The position numbers and the translations under genes were made by a program. Shown in pieces: positions 52,322-61,966 of a stretch of 64,000 nt of DNA. The notes beneath the pieces are model-generated. The model ran no database searches, had not been told where the DNA came from, and saw only the letters and a program-made list of their open reading frames with translations. Origin of the DNA: Bordetella petrii (GTDB taxonomy: Bacteria > Pseudomonadota > Gammaproteobacteria > Burkholderiales > Burkholderiaceae_B). The stretch covers positions 1-64,000 of the forward strand of contig WMBV01000030.1 of NCBI GenBank assembly GCA_017745595.1. The letters are read 5' to 3'. How positions within the stretch are numbered: the first letter of the stretch is position 1; each line of letters starts with the position of its first letter.

Positions 52322-52786
52322 TCAGGACGGCTTGACCGTCATGAGGTAGAAGATGGCCACGAATGCCAGGAAGGCCACCACGCCCAGGCCGAACCAGGCG
52401 CGAAAGTACCGCCAATAGTCGCCGGATAACGGCAGGCCGGCACCCGCGGCCTGCCGCGCCAGGTCGCGCAGGCGGATCTGCAGCCACACCACCGGCAGCC
52501 AGCAGGCGATGGCCAACCCGTACAAATACACCGAGGCGCGCAGCCAGGGCACGTCCATGCCCATGCCGGCCACGCGCATCATCCAGACCCCCGTCAAGGG
52601 TTGCGCCACCGCCGTGGTGGCGGTGAACAGCCAATCGGCCGCCACGACATAACCCGCCACCGTGGCGGCGGTGCGCGCATCGCGGCTGAGCGTGGCCGCC
52701 AGAAAATAATAGGCGCTGCCGATGCCGGTGCCGAACAGCACCGTGGACGACAGCACATGCAGCCATTTCGCTATCGCGTATTCCAT
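52322..52786 (-). CDS. DUF2269-like integral membrane protein
   Basis: The 154-residue protein has four hydrophobic segments (about 7-28, 42-62, 80-101, 128-150) with the family start KWLHVLSSTVLFGTGIGSAYYF. DUF2269 (YndA-like) proteins are small membrane proteins of unknown role. Its ATG lies 16 bases inside the end of the SDR-DoxX gene, so it is probably translated after it by coupling. Confidence 0.85.
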   Translation of the reverse strand: MEYAIAKWLHVLSSTVLFGTGIGSAYYFLAATLSRDARTAATVAGYVVAADWLFTATTAVAQPLTGVWMMRVAGMGMDVPWLRASVYLYGLAIACWLPVVWLQIRLRDLARQAAGAGLPLSGDYWRYFRAWFGLGVVAFLAFVAIFYLMTVKPS

Positions 52787-54060
52787 GGACGATCCAGTTC
52801 ATATAGCAGCCACAGCAGCGCCAGCAGCGGCAGGTTCTTCAATATGGGCCCATATGGGTGCAGCCAGAACTCCGGCAGCCGCCACGAGATGATGCCCGTG
52901 TAGGCCAATATCAATGCGGCCTGTATGGCCCACAGCCAGCGCATGCGGCGCGGGGCCAGGGCCAGCAGGCCCAGCGCGATATCCAGCCACGCCGCGCCGT
53001 ACAAGGCCAGCGGTTGCAGCGCTTGCGGCACCCCCGCCCGCTGCAGCAGGGCGTAGCTGGACGCCAGCGGATAAATGCCCAGCGACACCAGGCCGGTCAC
53101 GATCCATAGAGCCGCCAGGCTAAGCCGTGCCATCGGCAGCAGCCAGCGCAGCTGGGCCTGAGCGCGCTGTGCAGGCGCCTCGTCGGGCGCAACGAACTCG
53201 GTCACATCGCGCGGCAGCCGGCCCAGCAGCGCGCGCAACGGTTCCACGTCGGCGCTATTTCCCCGCCGCAACATGCGCCATGCCGCCGTATCCAGCAAGG
53301 CTCCGCGCCAACGGTCCCCCAGCCTGGCCATCGCGGCGGCCAGAGTGCCGGGCACCGGCATGAACCATCCGCGTCCCGGCATGCCCAGGGCCGTCCGCAA
53401 ACCCTGCAGAAACTCGCGCCACGACAGCGCCCGCGGCCCCACCAGCGCGATGCGCGAAGCCGAAGGACGCGCGCCGCCGGCCAATGCCACCATCGCCGCG
53501 GCCACGTCATCGACGTGTATCGGCTGCAGCCGCGCCGCGCCCAGCGCGGGCGCCGGCATCAGCGGCAAGGTCGCCAGCATCCCGAACAGCGCCGCGCTGG
53601 CGCCCCCCGCGCCATACACCAGCGAGGGCTGCACCACCACGGCGTCCAGGGGCAGGGACAACAAGTATTCATCGGCGGCCCGCTTGCTCAGGTGATAGGC
53701 CGTCTGCGCCCCGGCATCGGCGCCTAGCGCCGACACCTGGATCACGCGCCGAACCCCAGCCTGGCCGCAGGCCTGGAACAGCGCCCGCGGCGCCTGCTCG
53801 TGCAGCTGGCGAAACTGCTTGCCGCGCGATTCGCGGAAAATCCCCACCGCGTTGATCACCACGTCGACATCGCGCAGCAAGGGCCGCCATGCATCCGCAT
53901 CGCCCAGCCGATTGAAATCGACATGCCGGTACGTGACGTTCCGCGCCTCTTGCGCAGGCACCGCGCGCACGCCGGCCACCACGGCATGCCCCGCGTCCGC
54001 CAGCACCCGCACTACGTGCCGCCCCAGAAAGCCGCTGGCGCCCAGCACCAATACGTTCAT
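52771..54060 (-). CDS. SDR/NmrA-type epimerase fused to a DoxX-like membrane domain
   Basis: The 429-residue protein has an N-terminal extended-SDR domain (about 1-290): NAD(P) motif GASGFLG, DVVINAVGIF, YHLSKRAADEYLLSL with a Tyr-x3-Lys pair, and VVQPSLVYGAGG. After a linker, residues about 310-420 form four membrane segments of the DoxX-like family (LSLAALWIVTGLVSLGIYPLA, LYGAAWLDIALGLLAL, IQAALILAYTGIISW, NLPLLALLWLLYELD). The fusion puts a nucleotide-binding reductase on the membrane; the substrate is unknown. It overlaps the DUF2269 gene. Confidence 0.88.
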   Translation of the reverse strand: MNVLVLGASGFLGRHVVRVLADAGHAVVAGVRAVPAQEARNVTYRHVDFNRLGDADAWRPLLRDVDVVINAVGIFRESRGKQFRQLHEQAPRALFQACGQAGVRRVIQVSALGADAGAQTAYHLSKRAADEYLLSLPLDAVVVQPSLVYGAGGASAALFGMLATLPLMPAPALGAARLQPIHVDDVAAAMVALAGGARPSASRIALVGPRALSWREFLQGLRTALGMPGRGWFMPVPGTLAAAMARLGDRWRGALLDTAAWRMLRRGNSADVEPLRALLGRLPRDVTEFVAPDEAPAQRAQAQLRWLLPMARLSLAALWIVTGLVSLGIYPLASSYALLQRAGVPQALQPLALYGAAWLDIALGLLALAPRRMRWLWAIQAALILAYTGIISWRLPEFWLHPYGPILKNLPLLALLWLLYELDRPWNTR

Positions 54061-54155
54061 GGCCGCCGCTCCCGAAGCAATCGCGCACCAACCGTTACAC
54101 CCGCGTGCGCGCCCGCCATGCATGCTGGATACTGGCGACACACCGGGGGAACCGC

Positions 54156-54620
54156 ATGAGTTTCATCGCGCAAACGGCCGCGCGGGCCGTCGTATCGGGC
54201 AGCACCGCCAGCGCCTTGTCCACCCTGGCCTTGGCCGGCTGCGGCACGCGCGACTGCCATAGCGCCTTTGCCCCCGTCAACGCCGTCAGCCACTGGCTGT
54301 GGCGCGACGCGGCCTTGCGCCAACGGCGGCCGTCGCTGCGCTACACCTTGACCGGATATGTCATTCATCATTCGATGTCTATCTTCTGGGGCGTCGCCTA
54401 CGAAGCCCTGCTGTATGCGCGCCACCGCCGCCGCTCGCACTGGCATCCGTGGGCGGCCGGCCTGGGCGTGGCCGCGGCGGCCTGTGTGGTCGACCTGAAC
54501 TTCACGCCGCGCCGCCTGACGCCGGGTTTCGAACGCCGCCTGTCCGGACCGTCGTTGGGCTTCGTCTATGCCGCCTTCGGCATCGGCCTGGCCCTGACGC
54601 GCTACGCGCGGCGGGCCTGA
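54156..54620 (+). CDS. Hypothetical integral membrane protein
   Basis: The 154-residue protein has four likely membrane segments (about 8-28, 65-88, 97-114, 131-150) joined by basic loops (RQRRPSLRY, YARHRRRSHWH, TPRRLTPGFERR). A His pair in TGYVIHHSMSIFWG lies in the second segment. I do not recognise the family. ATG 54156 was chosen over an upstream start within the opposite gene's leader because the family-like hydrophobic start follows it. It is divergent from the SDR-DoxX gene and convergent with the BON gene. Confidence 0.65.
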   Translation: MSFIAQTAARAVVSGSTASALSTLALAGCGTRDCHSAFAPVNAVSHWLWRDAALRQRRPSLRYTLTGYVIHHSMSIFWGVAYEALLYARHRRRSHWHPWAAGLGVAAAACVVDLNFTPRRLTPGFERRLSGPSLGFVYAAFGIGLALTRYARRA

Positions 54621-54647
54621 CCGAGCCCGCCCGGCCGCCGCGCACGC

Positions 54648-55205
54648 CTAAGTGCCGGCCCCGCCTGCCCGCGGCGCGGCCGGTCCCACGCGAATCTGAT
54701 TCTCGACCTGGGTCACGCCGCGCGTGTCGCTGGCGGCATCTTCCACGGCGTGCTTGATCCAGCGCGACGGCACATTGCCGCTCAGCACCACCTTGCCGCC
54801 GCTCACCTCCACCGACACATCGCCCACCTCGAGTCCGCTGCGGCTCAGGCGCTCGCACAGATCGTCCTGGATGTATTCATCCGAACGCACATAGCCCTTC
54901 GGGTAGACCGGGGTGCGCGGCTGACTTTGATACGGGAAACTCAGGCCCGACTTGCCGGGGAAGTCGCCCTGGCCCACGCCTTGCCGCCATTGGGGGTCGT
55001 CTTTCCAGCTATCCGGCCGCGCATAAGTGTCGCGGGTGGCGCGGCGGGCGTGCTGGCCGGCCACCGGGTCGTCGTAGCGGCGCCCATACGGGTCGCGCTC
55101 TTGGTTGTAGGTATCGCCGCCCGCGGGATAGCCGGAATTCGAGCCGCGGTCGCGATTGCGCCGCTGCGGCGGCGCTTGGGAATAGTCGTTCAGGCGATAG
55201 CGCAT
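54648..55205 (-). CDS. BON-domain protein
   Basis: The 185-residue protein has a long hydrophilic, Arg/Asp/Tyr-rich N-terminal half (YSQAPPQRRNRDRGSNSGYP, RRYDDPVAGQHARR) and a C-terminal BON domain (about 108-172: DEYIQDDLCERLSRSGLEVG, VSVEVSGGKVVLSGNVPSRW, AVEDAASDTRGVTQVENQIRV). BON domains bind phospholipid in OsmY-like envelope proteins; here no signal peptide is seen, so it may be cytoplasmic or membrane-peripheral. The pattern resembles Burkholderiales stress proteins with the same SWKD-like middle. Confidence 0.85.
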   Translation of the reverse strand: MRYRLNDYSQAPPQRRNRDRGSNSGYPAGGDTYNQERDPYGRRYDDPVAGQHARRATRDTYARPDSWKDDPQWRQGVGQGDFPGKSGLSFPYQSQPRTPVYPKGYVRSDEYIQDDLCERLSRSGLEVGDVSVEVSGGKVVLSGNVPSRWIKHAVEDAASDTRGVTQVENQIRVGPAAPRAGGAGT

Positions 55206-55263
55206 GGCGTGGCCTCATCGCAATAAACCAGAGACCTTGCGCCGACGCAATTGGCGTGCCCGG

Positions 55264-56721
55264 CTAAACCGCCGCCTGGCGCCGCAGCACCCGCCCCGGC
55301 CGCAACCCGCTGGCCTGGCCCCCGCGCCACACCACGGCGCCATTGACCAGCACCGTATCGATGCCGATCGAGGGCGCGATCGGCTTATCGAAGGTGGCGG
55401 CCTCGTTCACGGTCTCGGCGTTGAAAATCGCCAGGTCCGCGAACGCGCCCTCGCGCACCACGCCGCGGTCGGCCAGGCCGAAACGCGCGGCCGTCAGCCC
55501 GCTCATTTTGTGCACCGCTTTCTCTAGCGGAAACAGCCCCAGGCCGCGGCCGTAATGGCCCAGCACGCGCGGAAACGTGCCCCACAGGCGCGGATGAGGC
55601 AATTCGTCGTGCGGCAGGCCGTCCGAGCCGATCATGGTGTCGTCGAACTGCAGAATGCGTTGTACGTCGGCGTCGTCCATGCGGAAATAGATGGCGCCCG
55701 CCGGCTGCAGGCGCGCCACCGCCTCTTCCAGCGTGCATCCCCATTCGCGCGCCACCTCGTCCAGGTCGCGGCCCGCGTACTGCGGCAGGCTCTTGGACCA
55801 GGTCACGATGGTGCGCGACGAGCCGGCGGCCTGTTTGCCGGTCAAGATGGTCGACGAGGCCGAATACGGATAGCAGTCCAGGCAAACCGGCTGCCGCGCC
55901 ATCGCCTCGCGGATGCGCTGCAGCGTTTCCACCGACCGCCCATGGTTGTTGATCCCGGCCAGCTTGTGGTGCGAAATCACCACCGGCACGCCCAGTTCCC
56001 GGCCGATGCGGAAAGTTTCTTCCAGCGACGCCATGATGTCGTCGCCCTCGTCGCGCATGTGCGTGCAATACAGCCCGCCATGCCCGGCCAGCGGGCGGCT
56101 GACCTCGATGACCTCTTCGGTGGTCGCCGCCGCGGCGGGCGCATAGGCCAGCCCCGTCGACACGCCGATCGCGCCCGCCGCCATGGCCTCTTCCACGTGG
56201 CCGCGCATGGCGGCGATCTCGCCCGCCGTGGCGGCGCGCGACAGGTCGTCCATGGTGATCACCCGCAGCGTCGAATGGCCGACCAGCATGGCGCAGTTGG
56301 TGGCGGCCGGCTGGTCGCGCAGCGCCTGCAGATAATCGCCGAAGCGCGCATAGCGGTACCAGCGGCCCGTGTTGTCCAGCAGATCCAGCGGCGGCGTCAT
56401 GGTGGCGGGCGCGGGCTGCGGCATGGGGGCCAGCGAAATGCCGCAATTGCCGCCGATGACCGTGGTGACGCCCTGGCTGACCTTGGACACCATGTCGCCG
56501 GCCGACAGCATGACGCGGTCGTCGTGCGTATGGGCGTCGATGAAGCCCGGCGCGGCCACCAGCCCGCGCGCGTCGATTTCCTGGCGTCCGCGCGCGCCGC
56601 TCAAATCGCCTACGCGCGCGATGCGGTCGCCGTCGATGCCGATGTCGCCGTCGAAACGGGCCGCGCCGGTGCCATCGACGATTTCGGCATGGCGGATCAC
56701 TACGTCGTAAGTGGGTTGCAT
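55264..56721 (-). CDS. N-acyl-D-amino-acid deacylase (D-aminoacylase)
   Basis: This 485-residue amidohydrolase-superfamily enzyme releases D-amino acids from N-acyl-D-amino acids. Metal motif His64-Thr-His66-Asp-Asp (GFIDAHTHDD), GGNCGISLAP (with Cys that bridges or binds metal in this family), LYCTHMRDEGDDIMASLEE, ISHHKLAG and MIGSDGLPHDELPHPRLWGTFPRVL are all in order. It is the last gene of the D-amino-acid operon, after the fused transporter ATPase. Substrate side chain is not predictable. Confidence 0.93.
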   Translation of the reverse strand: MQPTYDVVIRHAEIVDGTGAARFDGDIGIDGDRIARVGDLSGARGRQEIDARGLVAAPGFIDAHTHDDRVMLSAGDMVSKVSQGVTTVIGGNCGISLAPMPQPAPATMTPPLDLLDNTGRWYRYARFGDYLQALRDQPAATNCAMLVGHSTLRVITMDDLSRAATAGEIAAMRGHVEEAMAAGAIGVSTGLAYAPAAAATTEEVIEVSRPLAGHGGLYCTHMRDEGDDIMASLEETFRIGRELGVPVVISHHKLAGINNHGRSVETLQRIREAMARQPVCLDCYPYSASSTILTGKQAAGSSRTIVTWSKSLPQYAGRDLDEVAREWGCTLEEAVARLQPAGAIYFRMDDADVQRILQFDDTMIGSDGLPHDELPHPRLWGTFPRVLGHYGRGLGLFPLEKAVHKMSGLTAARFGLADRGVVREGAFADLAIFNAETVNEAATFDKPIAPSIGIDTVLVNGAVVWRGGQASGLRPGRVLRRQAAV

Positions 56722-56766
56722 GATGAACTCAAGTCCAAGAATCAGTGGGCGGGCATCCGGGCGCGG

Positions 56767-58431
56767 CTAGGCCGCGACGCCCTGCACCGGCCGGAAATGA
56801 CGGAAATCCCAGTCGCGGCCGGGCGCGGCATCGAGCAGGGCGCGGGTGTACGGCTGGCGCGGCGCGGTCAGTACTTGCGCGGCCGGCCCCTGCTCTACCA
56901 TGCGGCCGTGCTGCATGACCATGATCGAATCGCAGATCTGCGCCGCCACGCGCAGGTCGTGCGTAATGAACAATACTGCCACGCCGGTGCGGGCGCGAAT
57001 GTCGTCCAGCAGGGCCAGCACCTGCGCCTGCACCGACACATCCAGCGCCGACACCGCCTCGTCGGCCACCAGAATATCGGGTTCCAGCGCCAGGGCCCGC
57101 GCGATGCAGATGCGCTGCCGCTGGCCGCCCGAAAACTGGTGCGGAAAGCGCTGCAGGGCGCTCGGGTCCAGGCCCACCAGGCCCGTCAGGGTGCGCGCGC
57201 GTTCCAGGGCCTGGTCGCGCGGCATGCCGTAATTGACCAGGCCTTCGATAATCGATTCGCCCACCTTGATACGCGGATTCAACGACCGGTACGGGTCCTG
57301 GAACACGATCTGCACGCGCTGGCGCAGCGGCCGCAGGCGCGTGCCGCCCGCCTGGGCGATGTCGTCGCCGTGGATGCGGATCTGGCCGGAATTGGGGTCT
57401 TGCAGCCGCACGATGCAGCGCGCCACGGTCGATTTGCCCGAGCCGGACTCGCCCACGATGCCCAGGATCTCGCCGCGCCGCAGCGTCAGTTCGATATCGA
57501 CGGCGGCGGCCACCGCGCGCGAACGGCCGAACAGGCGGCGCTCGGCATAGGTCTTGTTCAGGCCCGACACCTGCAGCACGATGGCCTGCTCATTGGGCGC
57601 GCGCGCCTCGGGCACCAGGCTGGGCACCGACGACACCAGCGTGCGCGTGTAGTCTTGCGCGGGCTGGGCCAGTATCTGGCGGCAGGTACCCGTTTCCACC
57701 ACCTGGCCGCGGTTCATCACCACCACCCGGTCGGCGATCTCGGCCACCACGCCGAAATCGTGCGTAATGAACAGCACCGCGGTGCGGTGCCTGCTTTGCA
57801 GTTCGCGGATCAGCGCCAGAATCTGCTTCTGCGTGGTCACATCCAGCGCCGTGGTGGGTTCGTCGGCGATCAGCAGCCTGGGCTCGAGAATCAGCGCGAT
57901 GCAGATCACGACCCGCTGGCGCTGCCCGCCCGACAACTGATGCGGGTACGAGTCATAAATGCGCTCGGGGTCGGGCAGATGCACCGACGCCAGCATCTCC
58001 AGCACCCGGCGGCGCCGTTCGCGCTTGTCATAGTCGCGATGGATGCGCAGCACCTCGTCCACCTGCCGGCCCACGGTCTCGACCGGATTGAGCGCGGTCA
58101 TGGGTTCTTGAAAGATCATGGCCATGCGGGTCGCGCGCAGTTCGCGCAGGCGCGCCGGGCTGGCCTGCAACACGTCCTCGCCGTCCAGCAAGATGCGGCC
58201 GGCGGTGCAGCGCAGGCTGTCCGGCGGCAGCAGGCCCATCACCGAGAACGCCGTCACCGATTTGCCCGAGCCCGATTCGCCCACCACGCAAACGGTCTCT
58301 CCGGGCCGCACGTCGAAGCCCACCCCGCTCACTACCGGCCGCCCGCCGCTTTCCGCCAGGCCGACCGACAACCCCTCGATGCGCAGCACCGGCGCGTCGG
58401 CGCCGTTTTTCTGCTCTTGCTCTCTGGTCAT
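56767..58431 (-). CDS. Oligopeptide ABC transporter, fused DppD-DppF-type ATPase
   Basis: The 554-residue protein has two complete ATPase units: unit 1 with Walker [26 protein letters not shown] and [11 protein letters not shown]; unit 2 with [28 protein letters not shown] and [10 protein letters not shown]. In the usual Dpp/Opp transporters these are two genes; the fused form is of the GsiA/YejF type. Its ATG overlaps the upstream permease stop (ATGA). It powers uptake of the substrate bound by the 60295-61890 protein. Confidence 0.95.
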   Translation of the reverse strand: MTREQEQKNGADAPVLRIEGLSVGLAESGGRPVVSGVGFDVRPGETVCVVGESGSGKSVTAFSVMGLLPPDSLRCTAGRILLDGEDVLQASPARLRELRATRMAMIFQEPMTALNPVETVGRQVDEVLRIHRDYDKRERRRRVLEMLASVHLPDPERIYDSYPHQLSGGQRQRVVICIALILEPRLLIADEPTTALDVTTQKQILALIRELQSRHRTAVLFITHDFGVVAEIADRVVVMNRGQVVETGTCRQILAQPAQDYTRTLVSSVPSLVPEARAPNEQAIVLQVSGLNKTYAERRLFGRSRAVAAAVDIELTLRRGEILGIVGESGSGKSTVARCIVRLQDPNSGQIRIHGDDIAQAGGTRLRPLRQRVQIVFQDPYRSLNPRIKVGESIIEGLVNYGMPRDQALERARTLTGLVGLDPSALQRFPHQFSGGQRQRICIARALALEPDILVADEAVSALDVSVQAQVLALLDDIRARTGVAVLFITHDLRVAAQICDSIMVMQHGRMVEQGPAAQVLTAPRQPYTRALLDAAPGRDWDFRHFRPVQGVAA

Positions 58432-59336
58432 GATTTCTTCGCCATTTTCGGGTCCAGCACGTCGCGCAGCACGTCGCCCAGGATATTGACGCTGAGCAGC
58501 GTCAGGGCCAGCACCACGCCCGGATACAGCACCAGGCCGGGCTTGAGCTGGAAATACATGCGGCCGTCGGCCATCATGTTGCCCCATGACGGGATCTCGG
58601 TGGGCAGGCCGGCACCCAGGAAACTCAGGGTCGCCTCGGTCAGGATGGCCGAGGCGAAAATGAACGTGCCCTGCACGATCAGCGGCGCCACGGTGTTGGG
58701 CACCATGTGCCGGATCAGCAGGCGATGCAGCCGCGACCCCAGCGAGACGGCCGCCTCGACATAGGGTTCCGACCGCACGTTCAGGATCACCCCGCGCACC
58801 AGCCGCACCACGCGCGGAATCTCGGGCACCGTAATGGCCACCAGCACCGTCGCCAGCGTTCCGCCCGTCAGCGACACCAGCGCGATGGCCAGCAAGATGC
58901 TGGGTATGGCCATGATGCCGTCCATGATGCGCATGATAATGGCATCGGCCGCGCGAAAATAGCCGGCGACCACGCCGATGACCAGCCCCAGCGCGATGCT
59001 GGCCGCCATGGCGCCCAGGCCCACGATCAGCGACACGCGCGCGCCGTACAGCACTCGCGAATACGTATCGCGGCCGAACGCGTCGGTGCCCAGCCAGTGC
59101 GCGGCCGAAACGCCGGAAAAGCGCTGCGCGGGATCGATGGCGATCGGGTCCACCGTGCCCAGCACCGGCGCCAGCACCGACAGCACCACCACGACGGCGA
59201 AGATCGCAAAGGCAATGAAAACGGGCGGGCTCTTCAGCGCCAGCCGCAGCTGCGCCGCCAGCGTATCCTTGGCCGGCATCGGCAGGTCGGCCGGTTCGCC
59301 GGCCAGCAATCCGGCGCGGACAGGTTCGATATTCAT
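58428..59336 (-). CDS. Peptide ABC transporter permease, DppC-type
   Basis: The 302-residue inner-membrane protein has an N-terminal OppC_N segment (VFIAFAIFAVVVVLSVLAPVLG) and five further membrane segments, HWLGTDAFGRDTYSRVLYGARVSL and the EAA-loop region EAAVSLGSRLHRLLIRHMVPN that meets the ATPase. It pairs with the DppB-type permease upstream, seven bases away. Confidence 0.96.
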   Translation of the reverse strand: MNIEPVRAGLLAGEPADLPMPAKDTLAAQLRLALKSPPVFIAFAIFAVVVVLSVLAPVLGTVDPIAIDPAQRFSGVSAAHWLGTDAFGRDTYSRVLYGARVSLIVGLGAMAASIALGLVIGVVAGYFRAADAIIMRIMDGIMAIPSILLAIALVSLTGGTLATVLVAITVPEIPRVVRLVRGVILNVRSEPYVEAAVSLGSRLHRLLIRHMVPNTVAPLIVQGTFIFASAILTEATLSFLGAGLPTEIPSWGNMMADGRMYFQLKPGLVLYPGVVLALTLLSVNILGDVLRDVLDPKMAKKS

Positions 59337-59343
59337 GGGCGCC

Positions 59344-60285
59344 TCAGTATCGGATGCGGGGATCGAACACGGTGTAAAGCACGTCCACCACCAGGTTGAT
59401 CAAGATATAGGTCAACGAAAACAGCAGGATCAGGCCCTGTATCACCGGATAGTCGCGCGCCAGCACGGCCTCGACCACCAGCCGCCCCAGCCCCGGCAGG
59501 TTGAACACCGATTCCGTCACCACTACCCCGGTAATCAGCGAGGCCACGCCGATGCCGATGATGGTGACGATGGGCACGGCGGCATTGCGCAGGGCATGGC
59601 GCAGCAGGATGGCGCTCTCTTTCGCGCCTTTGGCCCGCGCGGTGCGGATGAAGTCTTCGTTCATGACTTCGATGATGCTGCTGCGGGTAATGCGCGCCAC
59701 CAAGGCAATATAGATGCCGCTGAGCGCCAGCGTCGGCAGCACCAGCCGGTGGGCAAACGGCCAGAAGCCGTCGGCCGCCGGCTTATAGCCCTGCACGGGA
59801 AACCACCCCAGCTTCAGCGCCAGCAGGTAGATCAGCAGATAGCCGATCACGAAGGTCGGCACCGAAAACCCGAACACCGACAGGCTCATCACCACGCGGT
59901 CCAGTACCTGCCCGCGCCGTCGCGCCGCGACGATACCCATGGGCACCGCCACGATCACGGTCACCACGATGGTGGCCAGCGCCAGCGCCACGGTGGGCCC
60001 GACCCGGTTGCCTATCATGTCCAGCACGGGCGTGCCCGACAACAGCGATACGCCCAGGTCGCCGCGCGCCAGCTTCCCCATCCATACGCCGAACTGGGTC
60101 AGGATGGGCTGATCCAGCCCCATGCTCTTGCGGATCTGCTCCAGCTGCGCCCCGGTGGCGTCATCGCCCGCCAGAATCGCCGCCGGATCGCCGGGGGTCA
60201 GCCGCAGCATGGCGAACACTACCACCGCCACCATTACCATGACGGGCAGCGTGGCCAGCAGCCGGCGCGCAATATAGGCAAACAT
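59344..60285 (-). CDS. Peptide ABC transporter permease, DppB-type
   Basis: The 313-residue inner-membrane protein starts MFAYIARRLLATLPVMVMV and has the signature LTPGDPAAILAG, MGLDQPILTQFGVWMGKLARGDLG and an EAA loop FIRTARAKGAKESAILLRHALRN. Six membrane segments are evident. It is nine bases after the binding-protein gene. Confidence 0.96.
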   Translation of the reverse strand: MFAYIARRLLATLPVMVMVAVVVFAMLRLTPGDPAAILAGDDATGAQLEQIRKSMGLDQPILTQFGVWMGKLARGDLGVSLLSGTPVLDMIGNRVGPTVALALATIVVTVIVAVPMGIVAARRRGQVLDRVVMSLSVFGFSVPTFVIGYLLIYLLALKLGWFPVQGYKPAADGFWPFAHRLVLPTLALSGIYIALVARITRSSIIEVMNEDFIRTARAKGAKESAILLRHALRNAAVPIVTIIGIGVASLITGVVVTESVFNLPGLGRLVVEAVLARDYPVIQGLILLFSLTYILINLVVDVLYTVFDPRIRY

Positions 60286-60294
60286 GGCTTTCCC

Positions 60295-61890
60295 TTACTT
60301 GGCCGATTTCTCGATGTTCCAGAACACCGTCACCGGCGACTCCATCACACCGCTGAGCTTGCTGCTGTAGGCCGCCGGAATCGAAAACTGCCCCAGCGGC
60401 GCCACCACGCCCTCGTCGATGGCCAGCTTCTGGATCTGCGCCGTAATCTGCTTGCGCTCGGCCGCGTCCGTCGAACGCGCGAACTTCAGGCGCAGGGCCT
60501 CGATCTCGGGCACGTCGGGCCAGCCGGCCCACGATTTGCGGCCCGCCGCGGCCAGCGTGGTATTGCCGAACGGATCGCCGCTGGTGGCCAGGATGCTGTA
60601 GGTCGAAAAGATATTCCAGCCGCCTTCCGACGGCGGCTTCTGATTGCCCTGCTGGGTCACCACCGTCTGCCAGTCCATGGTTTTCATGTCGACCTTGAAG
60701 CCGGCCTTGCGCAGGGCGGCGCCGATCACGATGGGCTGGGCCGCCAGCATGGCGATATCGGTGGGCTGCAGAATGACCACCGGCGTGCCGTCGTAGTTGG
60801 CTTGCTTGAGCAGCGCCTTGGCCTTCTCGATGTCCGACGGAATCACCCAGTCCGCGCCGTACGAGTCGCCATTCGGGTTGCCGCAACCCATGACCGCCGC
60901 GCAGGTCTTGTAGTACTTGGGATTGCCCACCAGTGCCTTCAGCACGTCTTCCTGGCCCACCGCCGCGATGGCGGCCTGCCGCACCAATTTATTGTCGAAC
61001 GGCGGGTACAGATGGTTGAAGCGGTAATAGGTCCAGGCCCCGAGCTTGTCCAGCACCTTCACCTGCAGGTCGTCGCGGTTTTCCACGATGGGCAGCAAAT
61101 CGAAGGGCACTTGCTGGATGAAGTCGACCTCGGCATTCTGCAGCGCGTTCAGGGCCGTCATCTGGTCGGGCATGCTGACCCATTCCACCCGATCCACCTT
61201 CACCACCTTGCCGCCCGCCGTCCAGCTGGCCGGCTCGCTGCGCGGCACGTAGTCGGCGTTTTTCTCGTACACCACTTTCAGGCCGGGCTTGAATTCCGAG
61301 GCCACGAATTTGAACGGCCCCGAGCCCACGTATTCGGTGATCGGCGTCGAAGCCGGCGTATCGGCGATGCGCTTGGGCATCATGAAGGCCGGCCGGGAAC
61401 TGAGCTTGGACAGGCCTTCCAGCAACAGCGTGGTGGGTTCCTTCAATTGCACTTCGAAAGTCTGGTCGCCCGTGACTTTGATGTGCTCGACCATCGGCAT
61501 CAGCACCTGGCCGGTGGAATCCACCTGGGCCCAGCGGCGGATCGAGGCCACGCAATCCTCGGCCTTGACCGGCGTGCCGTCGTGCCACTTCAGGCCGTCG
61601 CGCAAAGTGAAGACATAGGTCTTGCCGTCCTCGGAGGCCTGCCATCCGGCCATCTGCGGCTGGATCTTGAAATTGGCGTCCACGCCCAGCAAAGTGTCGT
61701 AGATCATATAGCCGTGGTCGCGCGTCAGGAACGCCGTGCTCAGGATCGGGTCCATGACCCGCAGTCCCGACTGCATGACCGCCGTCACCGTGGTGGCATG
61801 CGCCGGCGCGCCGGCCGCCAGCGCGCCCAGTAGCGCCGCCGCCCCGCACAGGGTGCGCAGGCGTTGCGGCAGATTCGTCTTGGTCTTCAT
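60295..61890 (-). CDS. Peptide ABC transporter periplasmic binding protein (SBP_bac_5)
   Basis: The 531-residue protein has a Sec signal peptide (residues 1-32, LCGAAALLGALAAGAPAHA) and the family-5 binding-protein fold: YDTLLGVDANFKIQPQMAGW, YVFTLRDGLKWHDGTPVKAED and NHLYPPFDNKLVRQA. Family-5 proteins bind peptides, but also glutathione, nickel and opines. Given the neighbours, N-acyl-D-amino acids or D-amino-acid peptides are likely ligands (inference). It has a 76-base spacer from dadA, which may carry a secondary promoter. Confidence 0.95.
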   Translation of the reverse strand: MKTKTNLPQRLRTLCGAAALLGALAAGAPAHATTVTAVMQSGLRVMDPILSTAFLTRDHGYMIYDTLLGVDANFKIQPQMAGWQASEDGKTYVFTLRDGLKWHDGTPVKAEDCVASIRRWAQVDSTGQVLMPMVEHIKVTGDQTFEVQLKEPTTLLLEGLSKLSSRPAFMMPKRIADTPASTPITEYVGSGPFKFVASEFKPGLKVVYEKNADYVPRSEPASWTAGGKVVKVDRVEWVSMPDQMTALNALQNAEVDFIQQVPFDLLPIVENRDDLQVKVLDKLGAWTYYRFNHLYPPFDNKLVRQAAIAAVGQEDVLKALVGNPKYYKTCAAVMGCGNPNGDSYGADWVIPSDIEKAKALLKQANYDGTPVVILQPTDIAMLAAQPIVIGAALRKAGFKVDMKTMDWQTVVTQQGNQKPPSEGGWNIFSTYSILATSGDPFGNTTLAAAGRKSWAGWPDVPEIEALRLKFARSTDAAERKQITAQIQKLAIDEGVVAPLGQFSIPAAYSSKLSGVMESPVTVFWNIEKSAK

Positions 61891-61966
61891 GATGTTTACC
61901 CCTGGTTCAGTCGTTGATGCGATGCCCGCCACACCGGCGCCGCGCGCCAGCCGGCCGGCGCCGTTA

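Noticed and set aside
55555-58764. Open frame of 1069 codons on the plus strand
   Set aside because: Antisense to the D-aminoacylase and the ABC ATPase/permease genes; composition is that of a shadow frame, with no domain.
58978-61833. Open frame of 951 codons on the plus strand
   Set aside because: Antisense to both permeases and the binding-protein gene; His/Gln/Arg-rich shadow without motifs.
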